NCBI RefSeq assembly: GCF_030936135.1
Contig: NC_082603.1
Location: 32,427,236-32,491,235, forward strand
Direction: 5' to 3'
Length of the DNA: 64,000 nucleotides
From: Gavia stellata
Taxonomy: Eukaryota > Chordata > Aves > Gaviiformes > Gaviidae
Part shown: positions 40,201-52,500 of the stretch, in pieces
How positions within the stretch are numbered: the stretch's first letter is position 1
Layout: each line of letters starts with the position of its first letter
Notes under the pieces: generated by a model
Told to the model about the DNA's origin: nothing
What the model saw: only the letters and a program-made list of their open reading frames with translations
Database searches by the model: none
Translations under genes and position numbers: made by a program

Positions 40201-43200
40201 TGGGTGGCCAAAGCTGTCACCTAATGTGAGGTGGCCACTGGAGTCATAAATCAGTATGGATGCAGAGGAGCCCCTTAGTGCTGAGGTCCATGGAGGGGAC
40301 AGAGATCAGACCCAGCCCACGGTGTGTGGCCATGCAGAAGCTACGTGCAGCCTGTCCCCAAATCCACCTACTTCGGTTATAAACCTCGACTCTCAGACAG
40401 TTTTTCATAAATAAAAGTTATTTGAGAAACTGGTTGGGAAAGGGGTGGGGGAAAAGAAGGGAATTCTCACTGAGAGTGCTACTAATTGACTCTTCTTTTT
40501 GTAGAAACAGAGTTATTTTTAAGGTTTTTCCATTGCTCTTCAGTGATGTCAGGCATAAGATTGGTTTTATAGTCCTGCAGTATTTTTTCTCCATGTGCCC
40601 CAATAATTTTAAGTTGCTTCCTTGCTTTCCTGACGGATTTTGTGTATAAACCCTGTCTAACGTAAAACAATACTCGTGGTCATTTCCCTTATAATGTGAC
40701 TCTTTTCCTCCAGGGAAAAGCAGATTACATCAGTGCCTTAGAAACTCCAGTTTCCGAGCTCTTACATGCAGCTGAAGCTAGAAAAGCATCCAACCAGCTT
40801 TACCTGGCCCCAGAAACTTCCCATGAGCAGCAGCGTTTCAGCCAGCGAGTGGAGTAATTCCTGGAAACTGTTGTCATGGTAGTCGAAGCGGTTCCCAAAA
40901 GTTATGGAACAGATGATGTTTGAAACAGCACTATTAATTTTGTAATGAGGGTCAAATGGTTGTCCTGGAGGAAACAAAATGAAAGACAACTTACTTTATT
41001 TTTCTTTAAAGTCTCAGTCAAAACCACACTCTCTACCCGATCAGCAGCTGTGAAGTTGGGGTGAGACCTCACCTACTTCTCACCCATGGTGATGCCAAGG
41101 CTTCACCCCATGTCCCGGGGTCCCCACCACCCTCATCACCTCCAGCATCCTGCTGGAGGTTGAACGTTGTGTGCCACGACCTGCTTTCTCCGAGGACATC
41201 CCCTCCTGTCTCCAGCCCAGGCTGCTGGCACACACCAACATTAGTACAGAGCTGCCGAAGCAGGGTTTGAACCATTTTCCAGGGAAAACAACCAGTAGGA
41301 TGCCACGCTATGACTGTCGGGTTTGCATGCTCCAATGTGGTTTTGGTGCCAATTTTAAATGCCAAGAGAGTGTCCCTCAAAGCTTAGCCTGGGGCAGGGA
41401 GCTCAGGACTAACCACACAGCAAAAATGGCATTGCACTGGCTTTTAACTGTCCACCACAGAGAAATGAAGTGGGATGGGAGAGAGGGGAGAGGGTGAGGA
41501 TTGCAAATCTTCACGGCCGCCTATAAAATCCAGCAATAGCTCATATGGCCCCTAGATGTGAGGCACACATCTCCTAAAAGAGCAAAGTGAGGTGTGACGT
41601 TCATCACATCTGCATTCCTTGGGAGAGCTACCGAGCAGACCACCATCTCCTACGGCACATTTAGGCAGCCTGGAGAGCTTCTTGCCATGATATGAGAGAG
41701 GAATATGAGTAAGGAATCCAGTCCAGCCCTGAGCTGCTGTCGTACACTGGGGAGCATCGCTTTGAAATGCAAGGCACTCTGCACAGGGCTGCTGATCTCT
41801 CCACTCTTCAAGAAAGTAATTAAACTGGGCTGGTGCTCAGATATTAGAGTGATGGACATGATCACTATTTGTCATTACTAATGGGAAGAAAGGCCCAAAA
41901 CAGCAGCTTAATTAGTTTATTGATTAGGACTATAAAGGACTATAATCAATTGGCAACATGAAGTATTTGGCCTATTCAGTGCAACAGCCATTAAAATGGA
42001 GCAAGTTCAGTATATAATTTCACAATTCCTATTTAGATCTTTCTTGTTTACTATATATAGCTCCATAGAATTAGCTAAACCCCATCTGCTTCTATTTAAA
42101 GCTGAAGTGCAACATCACCCATGTACCAACATACAAATTATTCTTACTAATATCCCTCTGGCAGTTCTTAAAAGCTGGACCATAAAAGAGCAAGGCACAC
42201 GCTTCATTTGTGCATGATACAAAAGGAAAGCCTGACTAAACAAGTTTTAAAATACTTTGCAAAACCAAGGACAAGCAGAGGTTAACTAAGCCTCTGAGCA
42301 TACGTGCCTGATTGATAGCAGGAGAGCTGCATTTATTCCTTCGCAGAATACAGGAGAGACTTTCGTAGCCATATAAACATGCAAGTTTTAATAAACACCT
42401 CGTATATATTTGCTTAATATTAATAAGGAAGAAGTAAAATAGTAGACCTGAGGTCTAAAATAAGTGCTAAAAGGCACAGTCTGGAAGTATAAGATAGAGA
42501 TTTGAGTGACTTGAAGAAATGTTTTGCACGTTAGGAGCTGTGTCGCAGTAAGAGTTTTACTTCTCGTTGTTCATTTAGCTGGAGGTTTTGGGCACAGTGC
42601 TGTACCTTAACCACCCACCTTTCTCCTCCTCAATCGTCTCCACAAGGTACCGGCTCTCCTCTTGCACTTTTTCCTCAAAACTTACAGCAATGCTTTTCAG
42701 TGTTGCTGAAGCAAACTTTCTCTGTTGCCTCCATATATGCCCATTTGATGATATGAGCCCTGTAGGTGGAAAAAACAAGTGAAAAAACCTTGCTCCGGGT
42801 CACGTGTGAGTGACCCAGAAATGGCCATTCATCTTGAACAAAAACCCCAAACCAAAGCAAACAAACATTGAAAAACTATAGTTTTGCCTGGGAATTAAAA
42901 TTCAAGAGCAATTGGCTTGTGCTGAAGATCTAGCTTTATGGCTTTGCTTTAATCTGCTACTTTGTCACTTTGCGTGGGAAAAAAAGGTGTAAGCCAAAAT
43001 ACTATAAGTACTATCACGCTGTTGGCAGAGCTGCAGGCAGGAGCACCATACCTCATTGCTGGAGCTATATGCAACTGGGGGAGAAAAAGCAAAGGAGAAA
43101 TTAAAACCAAGGGGAAAACTCTGAGTGTATTGAGAGCTGGGCAGCTTGCATTTATTTCTCCTCTTTCATCAAGACCTGACTTTGATCCCATCATTATCAC

Positions 43201-45363
43201 TAAATCCCAGCAAGATGAAAATGTACACCTGTGAGATTATTAGACTGAATTCAGTTCTTGCCTTCCTCTGTGCAAGCTTTTATGGGTGCACTTAGCAAGG
43301 GTTGAATTCAACCTGTTTCTTTCACTCTAATTGTTATAATTGCAAATAGATGAAGAATTTGTACCAAAATCCTGGTAGCTGTGCTTACCAAAGCCTCTAA
43401 ATATTTCTTGGAGGAGTGGAATATTTGGCCGATCTGTAAATATTTCAGCCTGGTGGACAAGAGCTTCTCTCACCATCTGGTACCCATTGACTACCACAAA
43501 AGTCAGACTTCCAAACTGCACGCTGAAGATGTTCCCGTACCGACCGGTAAGCTGAAAGAGAATTCATCGCCCTCTGAGAGCAAGAAGGTGGAGATTTTCA
43601 AAACTCACCTGGACAAGACCTCGAGCGATGGCATCTACCTTTGAATTTAGTCCTGCTTGGAGCAAGGGAACTTAAGAAAAACCTAAACCCAAGTCTGCAG
43701 GTTCCATCCAACCTGAACTATTCCATGAAGGCAGAAGATGACATAAAAAATGCTAGAGAGCTGTAGTGTGGGAGAGATGGTTTGCTCATATTTGTTAGCA
43801 GGTATGACCTGGGTTTCACCAGGCGGTTGCACCAATCTAACTTATAACAAGGACATTACTTGCTTTGTAACTGCTGGGGACCTGCTCTGTCCCTTTTCTT
43901 TACAGGAAGGGTACAAGAGATGAAGGCACCACCTGGGTCTCCATGCCCAGGCTCTTGCTGCTGAGGGCAAAGCACAACAAATAACCTCTCTCATCAACTT
44001 TGTGTCTAAAGTAGTGTGGTTTCTTGCTCCAGCTAGCCCATTTAGAAAGTGGCTCCTACGGCTGATGGCTGGAAACCTACTTCTAATTTTAAGCCCGAAT
44101 GCATTTATGGCCAAATTATAGCCATTTTCCTTGTATGGACTTTGCTAGCACTAGTGTCTCCCCTGCAGTATTTAACTCCCTGATATATAAGAGCAAAGGG
44201 TGATCATATCGTCTCTTGGGCCCTGCTCTGCCAACAAGCTCAGGCCATCCTCTTCTTAGCATGAGTCTACATGAAAGAACACCCGTGGTCACCCTGAACT
44301 GCTGTGGTGACACATGAAACCAGCCTGGGGCCAAACGGGTGTCTCGGTCATTGTGTGCATATGAATGAATGTGAATAATTTTATTAATAATAATTGTGTG
44401 TATTGACAAAATATCCTGAGCACGCGGCCTCAGCCTTCCCCAACGGTTCCCCTAGGGGACACCTGTGCCAGTGGCCTGTGAAAACCCAGGACAGATAGAC
44501 TGGCATCAGCCTGCTAAGTAAAAGCAAGAGATAAATCGTCACCAGAAAGGTTATTTGTAGCCAGCAAGTCAGAACTTTTCCTTCCACTTTTTCAGAGAAG
44601 CATACTCAGCGTGTATAAAATGTCTCTCTTTCATTGGCTTTGGTGGGAGTCAAAGCTCTGGAAACCTTTCCAGAGAAATCACTGCCTCTTTCTGTGACAC
44701 AGAAGAAGCCACAGGCATGGTTAACTCAGGGTCTTAAATGTTTCTTTCAGATGTAATGGGGCAAATTATTGGCCTCTGAGCAAAGACAATGACAATACAA
44801 TTTCCAGAGGTGATGTTGACAGTCTGAACATTTCGTTTCTCACACAGCACTTGCCATCCCTCCCCCAGCCTGGCCCAGCCCCTCTGAACCTTTCCTGGAC
44901 TCCAGCAGAAAATGGTCATGGTCAGATGGGAAGAAAGAGGAGGAACATGTAGGTCTTCCACCATTACAGGTTTCTTTCCCGTTGGACCTTCCTACTCCCA
45001 TGGAAGAGGAGGTGATTGACAGTAAGAGATAAACCCAAGAAGTGGTTATTATACAGCTAGTTCTTCAGAGGCTGCGCTTGCTTTGCGGGTTTGGTGACAA
45101 AAGTCACTGAAGAGGTAAAATATTGTTAGTAGGAGAAATGTCCATGAAGCTCTTACCTTCTGCAGCGCGAGATGGAGGGGCTGCATAAAGTCCACAAAGG
45201 TTCCCACGAGAGGAAGGAGCTGTGGCCCTGGAGGGAAATTCCTGGGACGTCTCTTTTTCACAAGGTCAATAATCAAAAGAAACGTGACCAGAACCACCAG
45301 GAGCATCTGACCATTCAGCTTTTCCAAGAAAGAAACCAAATCAGGCCAAAATTGAAGCTCCAT
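37024..45363 (-). CDS. CYP2J19: Cytochrome P450 family 2 subfamily J, copy B (candidate CYP2J19, carotenoid ketolase)
   Basis: Nine exons in transcript order: 45157-45363, 43389-43551, 42619-42759, 40804-40964, 39797-39973, 39097-39238, 38745-38932, 37675-37813, 37024-37202. Total 1497 nt, 498 aa, ATG at 45363 in a good context (A at -3, G at +4), TGA at 37024-37026. Signatures: N-terminal anchor (~20-33), hinge PPGP, C-helix WRQQRKF, I-helix TGTETT (307-312), ExxR (364-367), haem loop FSAGKRACPG with Cys444. Exons 2, 4, 5, 7 and 8 equal copy A in length; exons 1, 3, 6 and 9 differ by whole codons. Exon 3 is three codons shorter than copy A. If this is CYP2J19, it would be the ER enzyme that adds 4-keto groups to yellow carotenoids in cones or integument. 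That name rests on position on the far side from HOOK1 and on divergence from CYP2J2, so treat it as about even odds. The CYP2J family call is firm. Confidence 0.93.
39097..39238 (-). other. Copy B exon 6: I-helix with Thr in the AGxET position
   Basis: The exon reads ...[19 protein letters not shown], so residue 307 is Thr where copy A and human CYP2J2 have Ala (FAGTETT). The acid-alcohol pair Glu310-Thr311 is present. Acceptor (CCCCAAG) and donor (GTAGGG) are both usable and the exon length (142 nt) matches human CYP2J2. Confidence 0.87.
40017..40037. repeat. A21 homopolymer in copy B intron 4
   Basis: On the - strand this is a T-tract about 44 nt upstream of the exon 5 acceptor (ag at 39974-39975), and may act as part of the polypyrimidine region. 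Confidence 0.8.
40965..42618 (-). other. Copy B intron 3 (no gene seen)
   Basis: 1,654 nt. The half near 41650-42220 is AT-rich with several TAATTA/TTAATTAG-type words, unlike the GC-rich half near 41060-41400. No coding exon or repeat family is recognised. Confidence 0.6.
42619..42759 (-). other. Copy B exon 3: C/D-helix exon with three-codon deletion
   Basis: 141 nt against 150 nt in copy A. It reads [16 protein letters not shown] then [17 protein letters not shown], whereas copy A has [20 protein letters not shown]. The missing residues correspond to Gly-Lys-Arg. Both exon edges have good splice sites, so the loss is inside the exon. The sequence GTAAGT, a perfect donor consensus, lies inside this exon at the deletion point. 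Confidence 0.88.
43552..45156 (-). other. Copy B intron 1 (no gene seen)
   Basis: 1,605 nt between the anchor exon and exon 2. I see no repeat, no RNA gene and no alternative P450 exon in it. Confidence 0.6.
45157..45363 (-). other. Copy B exon 1: signal anchor and proline hinge
   Basis: 69 codons beginning [15 protein letters not shown], six residues longer than copy A exon 1. The hydrophobic helix ([13 protein letters not shown]) is followed by KKRRPRNF and the standard hinge PPGP. The frame stays open for six codons upstream but only to a GTG, so the Met at 45363 is the start. Confidence 0.87.
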
Positions 45364-45717
45364 CTTGGCTGATGAACTCACGGATTTTCATCCTGGGAAG
45401 GGACTTGATGCTGGTGTTACATTTGCTAAAACAGGCGTAAGAAAGGACTGGAAAGAAAACAAAACAAAACAAGCTAAGATGCTGATAGCTTACTGGGGAC
45501 AGGACTTGCCATAGGCGAGCCGCTTTCTCATGTACAGCTACTGCCAGACCACCTGCTGAATAACTAAGTTTAAACACCGGGATCTCCAAAACCAACCCCC
45601 CAACCTCAAGCGTTTGGTCAAACAAAAGCAATCTTGCAATCCTTTAGCTTTACTTCTCTGTCAACTCCCTAATTTTCTTCTGGAAAATTCCTTCCTTCTG
45701 CCCTTAACAAGGACCTC

Positions 45718-45724
45718 CTTTATA
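45718..45724 (-). promoter_or_regulatory. TATA-like box upstream of P450 copy B (candidate)
   Basis: The - strand reads TATAAAG here, 355 nt before the copy B start codon. Transcription starting ~25-30 nt downstream would give a ~330-nt 5' leader, or a short leader if a 5' intron is removed. Supported by sequence match only. Confidence 0.3.
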
Positions 45725-48700
45725 CAGACACCTAGCTGGGATTATAAGCATTACAAACATTTGAGGTTAGGTGAAAGCAGCTTACTTGGCTAATTACAAA
45801 TGCTGGGCGTTGCATAATTTAAAAAACGGTAAGGCATCTGAGGTGCTGGACACCATACAAGTCGCTAAGGGGCTGATCCTGTTAAGTGCTAAGCGCCGGC
45901 TGCAAAGGGCTGGATGCCTTCAGCACCCACCAAAGCCTGCCCGGCTTTGCCAGAGTCATCAGGTGAAGTTCGGACAGGGGAAGAACTGTGAAAGCCCAGG
46001 GTTCTGCCCAGCCACTTAAAGGAGAGTTAAAGGAGCTTAATTTCGAGAGTGAGAATGTAGGCTCATGCGCTTGCCAGCTAAAGGAGAGATCGGAACTTAT
46101 GCATTTAAATCTCCTGGGTTTTCCAAAAATCTCCTTTGAATAAATCTTCACGCTGTCCCGGGGGAAGGCTGCAGTAGACCGACAGTGACCTCTATGACCG
46201 TGAATCAACCTTCCAACGCCTGCCAGTATTTTAGCTACAACTTGTTTCCAGGTCTTTTTTTTTTTTTTCAGGAGATTTACTTTGCAAGCAACCTAAATTT
46301 ATACTGAAGCAAAACTGTCAATAATGATTTTTCAAATTATATAGAAGTTATGGTGAGAAGTTCAGAAGAATGGTAAATTTTTCTTGTCTTCAATATTTTT
46401 CAGAAAGCTTTAATTTTTCAGGAAAAAAGCAAATTTTCATAGGAAATAATAATTGGGAAAAAAATTTGGTATTCTCTAGTCTTTCACCACTTTTAAAAGC
46501 TTTGCTGTCCACATCTTTCATTACCTTGGTGACTGCAGTGCCAGCAGAAGCACACACAGGCTGTATGACAGACCTGCACCTTAGTTATTGCAGGAGTCCT
46601 TTTTAAGGGTAATACCTACCTGCAACCCAACAATTCTTGGTTTGAAATATTATTTAGAGGTTTCTAGATGGTATTAGGCACCAAATGGGGAGCAGTAATG
46701 GGAGAAGCATCTCACATCATTGGTCTATAAAGTATATTTTACATGTCACCGTAGCACAGCTGTGAGCTGCAGTGGTTGGACCTGCTTTGCTTGTCCCCAT
46801 GCCGGTGCACCCGTGATGCCTCTGTACCTATTTGCATCAACGCACCTATTCCACCCTTCCCGGTGTGGCAAGCCAAGCCTCACTTACCAGAGGCTAAATC
46901 AGGATAGTGGGCTCGTGCTCTTCATCCTGGCATCGGGGAGATGACTCGGTTGGTGGAGGTGTCAGCCTACAGCATGCTCAAAGGGACTGTGATGATAAGG
47001 CGTCAACTTCTGCTAGCCCAGTTTCACTCCTCTGTTCTTCGCTATGCCATATGATTTGTCAGCATGCACACAGAGAGCAGATCCCTCTACCACTTGTGGC
47101 TGCTGTGAATCGGGCTACGTGCAAAGCCAAGGTGTTAATGTGTTCTTCTGGGTGGTGTTGTGGGGGTGGATGCATCGTGGTTGACAGGAGAAATGTTATT
47201 TTTAGCAGGAGAAGCACATTTTGCATGTACTCACATGTGTCTTGTCAGTCAGAAACCTCAAGCCTATTACTTTGCTTTGAAGCTTCACATGTCCAAATGC
47301 ATCTCTTCACAAAGTCCTTAACACGCCAGATTTACTAAAAATTAGGGAAGAGCATTCCTGTATTACTAGGGCTCTCCTAACCTCGGTAGACAATAACACC
47401 AGCATGTTACCAAACTGCATTGCGACGATGCTATTTTGGGTCCCAGGCTTTAATCAAATCAGTTCCTAGCACGTGGTGATGTGCAAATCCCCAAAGCACT
47501 GAGGAAGTCATATTGCTGCGGCGCATGGGCAATACAAGAGTGTTGGACAATTCATATTTTTGCAGTCTCGACAAGACCCTTAGCTGTAAGATCCTGGTCA
47601 CCTGGAAGATGAACCTGTGCCTCTGGCCAGCACCACACAGGTACATCGGTCTTCTGTGATCCAAATAGCCAAAATGTGAATTAATTCAAGATAAGGATGT
47701 AAACCCACACATCTAAAAGGGAGCGGGATGTAAACCTGCCTTCCCTAATTCCTCCTTGAATACCTGTTCTGACCACAGTGCACAACTTTTTGATCACCTC
47801 ACCTGAGCTCATGGACACTGGGTAGATAAATTGTGCCATATTGCATGGACACACACACATCACTGCTTGAATATTAAGGCATCTTGAACAGCCAACAGAC
47901 AGAAATTGGCCCATATGCTTTGTACCTTCTTCCCTGGCTAGATGTCTAACTGTGTGCAGAAGGTTTTGAAACACAAAGAGAAACATTCTGTTAAAAATGC
48001 AATTACCATTTGTTTTTCAAGATATAGTATCCCATTATTTTTTCCAGAGAAGTGAAATTCAATAAGGTTACAACAGAATGTAGTCCAACAGTTACCGTAC
48101 TTTCAGCGCATTATTTAAGCTACAGAATTTCTTAATGATTAGAAACATATGTAGGAAAAATCACATGCAAAATGAGAATGACTGGAGACAATTTTCCTCC
48201 TGAACACTTTTTTTCAGGCAAGTAACAGCTCATCCACCACTGTGGTTCCATCCACCACGTTGGAGGTGTGAGACCCCCACCCACCCAGGGAGCCACGTGC
48301 TCAGGTCACGCCAACCAACAGGTTCCAGCACAGTCCAAGGACCCATCCTGATTTACATCAAGGAGTATTTTGCTGCTTCTTTCCTCCTTATGTCAGACCC
48401 AAATGGGTGATGTCATTCTCACCACAGGCAAACCGGTGAACAGCAGCGACCGCCCCGATGTGCGTGTTAAGGCCACGTCCCAGAGGGCTTTCACCAGGTG
48501 TAGCTGCCATTTCATGATCCAGCCCAGGTGAGTCCTAATGGACCTGGAGGCAACGGCAGCTCTGGACACTCATTTCCTTTTAGGATTTGCTTTACCGGAT
48601 TAAATGAAATCTACAGGAGATTTGTAATTGCAGAAGGCGAGGAACGGAGGGTGCTGGGGCACCCATACCTACCGGAGCAAGCTCAGGAAAGACATTCTTG

Positions 48701-49329
48701 AACCCAGCCCCTAAGCTTAAGTTCCCCGCTTGGCGTGATTTCACTGGGACATGAGTCCTCCCATGGGAACTCAGGGCTCAAATATCTCTGGAATTCTGAC
48801 TCCAAGCCCCAAAATGAGGGAGCCAAGTCTATATTTACTGTGGTACATGAGTGGCGAATACTAAAGTGCCTCCAGTTTTGCATCTTCTCTCTCTCCTACC
48901 TAAGACTAGATGCAAATATTCTCCAGGTTTTCCTGGGACTCCTACAGATCTCTCAACTATAGCCTCCTGGCCACAACAACGTTTCCAGCACTAATTAAAG
49001 CTATAAGGCAGGCAACTGTCACCATGAATAGGTAAACTGAGGCATTACGAGCCTAAGCCAAGCGGTGTGAATAGACCTACAAAGTGTCCTGTTGGGCAAT
49101 CCAGGAGGGATCCCATAAGACGGGACGCTTGGTCCCCTTTTGTAACAGACCAAAATGTCCCTTTTCTGCTGTAGAAGACAGTTGTGTAGAAGGGATTGCA
49201 TTCAGATTTGTCAGCCAGATAATTAAATGTAGGTAGAAGAAAGTGCCGCAGGGAGCACTCCCCATGCCTGCAGACCCTGGATCACCCCTGACTTTTTCGT
49301 CTTTGGGCCAAGATTTTATTCCCTTTACA

Positions 49330-49590
49330 GTCAGGAGCCGCATCGCCTTTGCCAGCCCCGCGCCACCCCCCATGGCAGACCCCATACGGATGTATCGAAT
49401 CAGATTTCGGGGGTGCCGGGTGTTTCCCCCTGAGGGGGCCGTGCTCGCGGCGCTGCCGGCGGCAGCCACCCACGATCCCCCCGGAAAGACTCTGCTGCCG
49501 TCTGCCGCAACCTGGCAGAGAAGGGGCTGCAACCCCGGCTGTTCGCACGGGGCGGCTTCCCGCATCCGAGCTCTTCCTCCGACTCTCCGT
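49330..49590. promoter_or_regulatory. Small CpG-rich islet (candidate promoter)
   Basis: By eye there are roughly two dozen CpG dinucleotides in about 260 bases (for example gctcgcggcgctgccggcgg), against few in the surrounding kilobases. All overlapping frames are open because of composition. It could be the CpG-island promoter of an unannotated transcript, an orphan CpG island, or chance. Confidence 0.45.
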
Positions 49591-52500
49591 AAACCTCTAA
49601 AATACTCTCCTTTCTAAGACGCACCTTTTCAGTATTCACAGAGAAGAGTACAGTCACATATTCCTCTCAAAGCCACAAGGACTTGACTAGAGCTAAAATG
49701 TCATTTATGTACATATCACAAGCGTTTTTCTAGGCACAGATGTCTTTCTGGTGCCAATATGCTGTTTATGTACTTATCTGTCACAAGCACATGTCTACAT
49801 ACATATGCCCTGCTGGCAGAGGCACAGAGCATTTTGAAACTCTTATTAGACTGCTAATGAATAATACGCATACAAAGGAGAAAACAGAAGGTGGATCTAT
49901 CAGGAACAGCCTCTTTCTTAACTACCTTTTAATTGTAGGAGAGGAAGAAAAGAGATGAATTTTGATATGTTGGCGTCTGTGAAGGCCTGCTTAGCGGCAC
50001 CGAACGCCATCATTTTAAAAGCGGATTTTTCACAGGTTTGGGTATTTTGGGGGGGGATTTTTTTTTCTTAAAAAAAAAAAAAAAAACCCACAAAATTTTG
50101 ACACTGAGAGTATTGCAAATCCTGGTGCCAATGATGTACGATAGTGTGATTGTCACCATGGAATGCTGAAAAGCCCGAGCAGCTGTTTGGCATATTGACA
50201 GTGCGAATTCGGAGCGTTTTAAATGCAAATGACAGTATTCAATTGATCGCACGAAAACAATGGGTCATAGCCTTACCTTTCCTTGGCTAGGCTCTGAATA
50301 ATCAGTCTGCAAATCCATGCACAATAGGGATATTGTACACGTTCTGGGGATTTTGTTCCCCATGTACACGGGGGTCGATAGGATGCTTCTTTTGGGCAGA
50401 GCTGAAAAAGAGGCGCTGCTGCACTGTCCCGGGCACTGGGCTGGGGTGACCTGGAGAAAGGGGCATAATTTGCTCCAAATCCACCACGTCCTAAGTGTCA
50501 GCCTGTTTTTCTTCACTTCTATCCTTTTCTGCTTGCTCTTTAATCATTCCCAAGGGTGGCTGGCTTTCTGCCTGACTTGTCTCCATTATACCCTGCTGCA
50601 ATCAATATGGCAAGCAGAAATCAGCAGGAGAAGGCATGTTCTGCTCTCAGTGAGAGCCGGTGGGAGGGAAGGAGATCAGGCCAGCCAGCTGCAACCCCAG
50701 CCCGGCAGGCAAACCGAAATCCAGCCGAAAAAGCTGCAGCCAGACGCCTGGGTCCTGTTTCCTTCGTGGTGCCTCCCGCCCAGCAGCAAGCAGCAGGTAA
50801 AGGTCTTCCTCCCTCTCCCAGCCCAGGGAAGGCAGGCAGCAAAACCTGGCCGTGGTAAAATTTCCACTGAAAGCAGCTTTTTTTGCAGTGGCAGAAAGGA
50901 AAAAAAGGGTCCTTCCAAAGCATAAAACTCCAGGAATGGAGGACCCAAACTTTCATGCTGTGCAGGACCGTTACATAGGGACACTGCTGATCGCTTGATG
51001 GTACTCACACTGGTTCAGGTCTCCAAGGCTGGCCATGCCCAATTGAAGGCAGCCACTGCCAATCCTGAATATCTCAGCCACAGCTTTTTGTTTTCAAGAC
51101 CCAGATTTCTTTAAAAACAAGTTCAAAAAACGCCCAGGAGTGCCGTCGGTGAGGACATCACCCTGACAGTGCTATCTGCCCCTGGCTTTACCTTACAGCA
51201 TACACATATGACATCTCCCTCCAAGAATTTTAACTTGGTGAATTTATTCCCTTTCCTTATTTTGTAAGCCTGAAAGAGTTTTTCAGGGTTCCCATTCCTG
51301 CAGTCCCCTGATTGCAGCTAAATTGTACCAGTGAGCAGTGCTTTTCTGTCTCCTGTTCTTCCATCCACCCTTCTGGTATTTCAGTCATAAGAATTTTGGG
51401 TCGGGAACTGGCTTTTGCATCTCCTTATTGCATGGGTTGTATTCTCTGAGACAGCTCTGAGTGCTTCTGCAATACAACCGATGTACAAACAGCATCACAG
51501 TTGCCGGAGCAGTTGCTGAGATGTCTGTGAGATGCCCATGTTCAGATTTGCACCTAGGATCATAAGGTTGAGTTGAACATACCAAATGGCTGATGTTCTT
51601 GAGCTGTCTGAATGTGGGGTCTATGTGGTGGGCTCCTTGCACCAGAAATCGGCTTCTCCAGGGAGTTTGCCAGTTAGAAAATGTTCCATTTTAAATGGTG
51701 AGGTGCACAAGGAGTTGGAGACTAGAGACCACATGGCTAAAGTCATCCATTTATGGAGTCCTGTTAGGAGGCTCCACAATTTTTTACATTTTCCCAATCT
51801 TTTCCAGCAAGCCTGCCTGGGTATGAAAACCAAGTGACTTCTCTGTACAGCTAAATTACACCTATTTCAGCATTCAGCTTCTCAGTCTGTGAAGGAAGGC
51901 AATGAATAAAACCCAGCATCATTATTACCTTTCCCTTCCTAAGATAAATCTGTTTACCTGTAAAACGGACACATTAAAAAACAATCAGCCAATAGAAATA
52001 ATTAGTTATAACATAGGCATGTGATTTGCTCAGCCTCTGGAACAGGGTAGTGTCTTGCTTAGCTTGAACTCATTGCTGATGGATGCTTGGTGAAAGGTCT
52101 TGGAGACTATGTACTCAGCTAAACGCTGGAGAGACAGAAAATGATTACTTCAGAGAGACATTGCTCAAGTCTGCTCTGCAAGAAATTCATCACCAACAGC
52201 ATTGGCACCACACAGGAACAGCGGCGTATGGAAACTGAACTGTAAAAAGTAACAAAATAAGTGAACTAAGGGAATATCGCATACCATGAGCATGGGGGAA
52301 TGCATCATTACCCAAAGGGAGAAACGTTCTTATTTAGCGGGCTTTTGTTTAGTTAAAGGAAATGCTTGTATGGAGGGATTTAGCTGTGAACACAGAGTCT
52401 TTGTTTTCTGGGAACAAAGGGAACCAAACCAACGCAGGTTGGTAATGGATAAACTTTCTATCAAACTATGCTGAGCTGGAAGTTAAAGCCTTGAGCCTGC

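Noticed and set aside
45364-45381. Possible longer N-terminus of copy B ([10 protein letters not shown])
   Set aside because: The upstream codon is GTG; the first ATG at 45363 has a good context and gives the usual CYP2J N-terminus.
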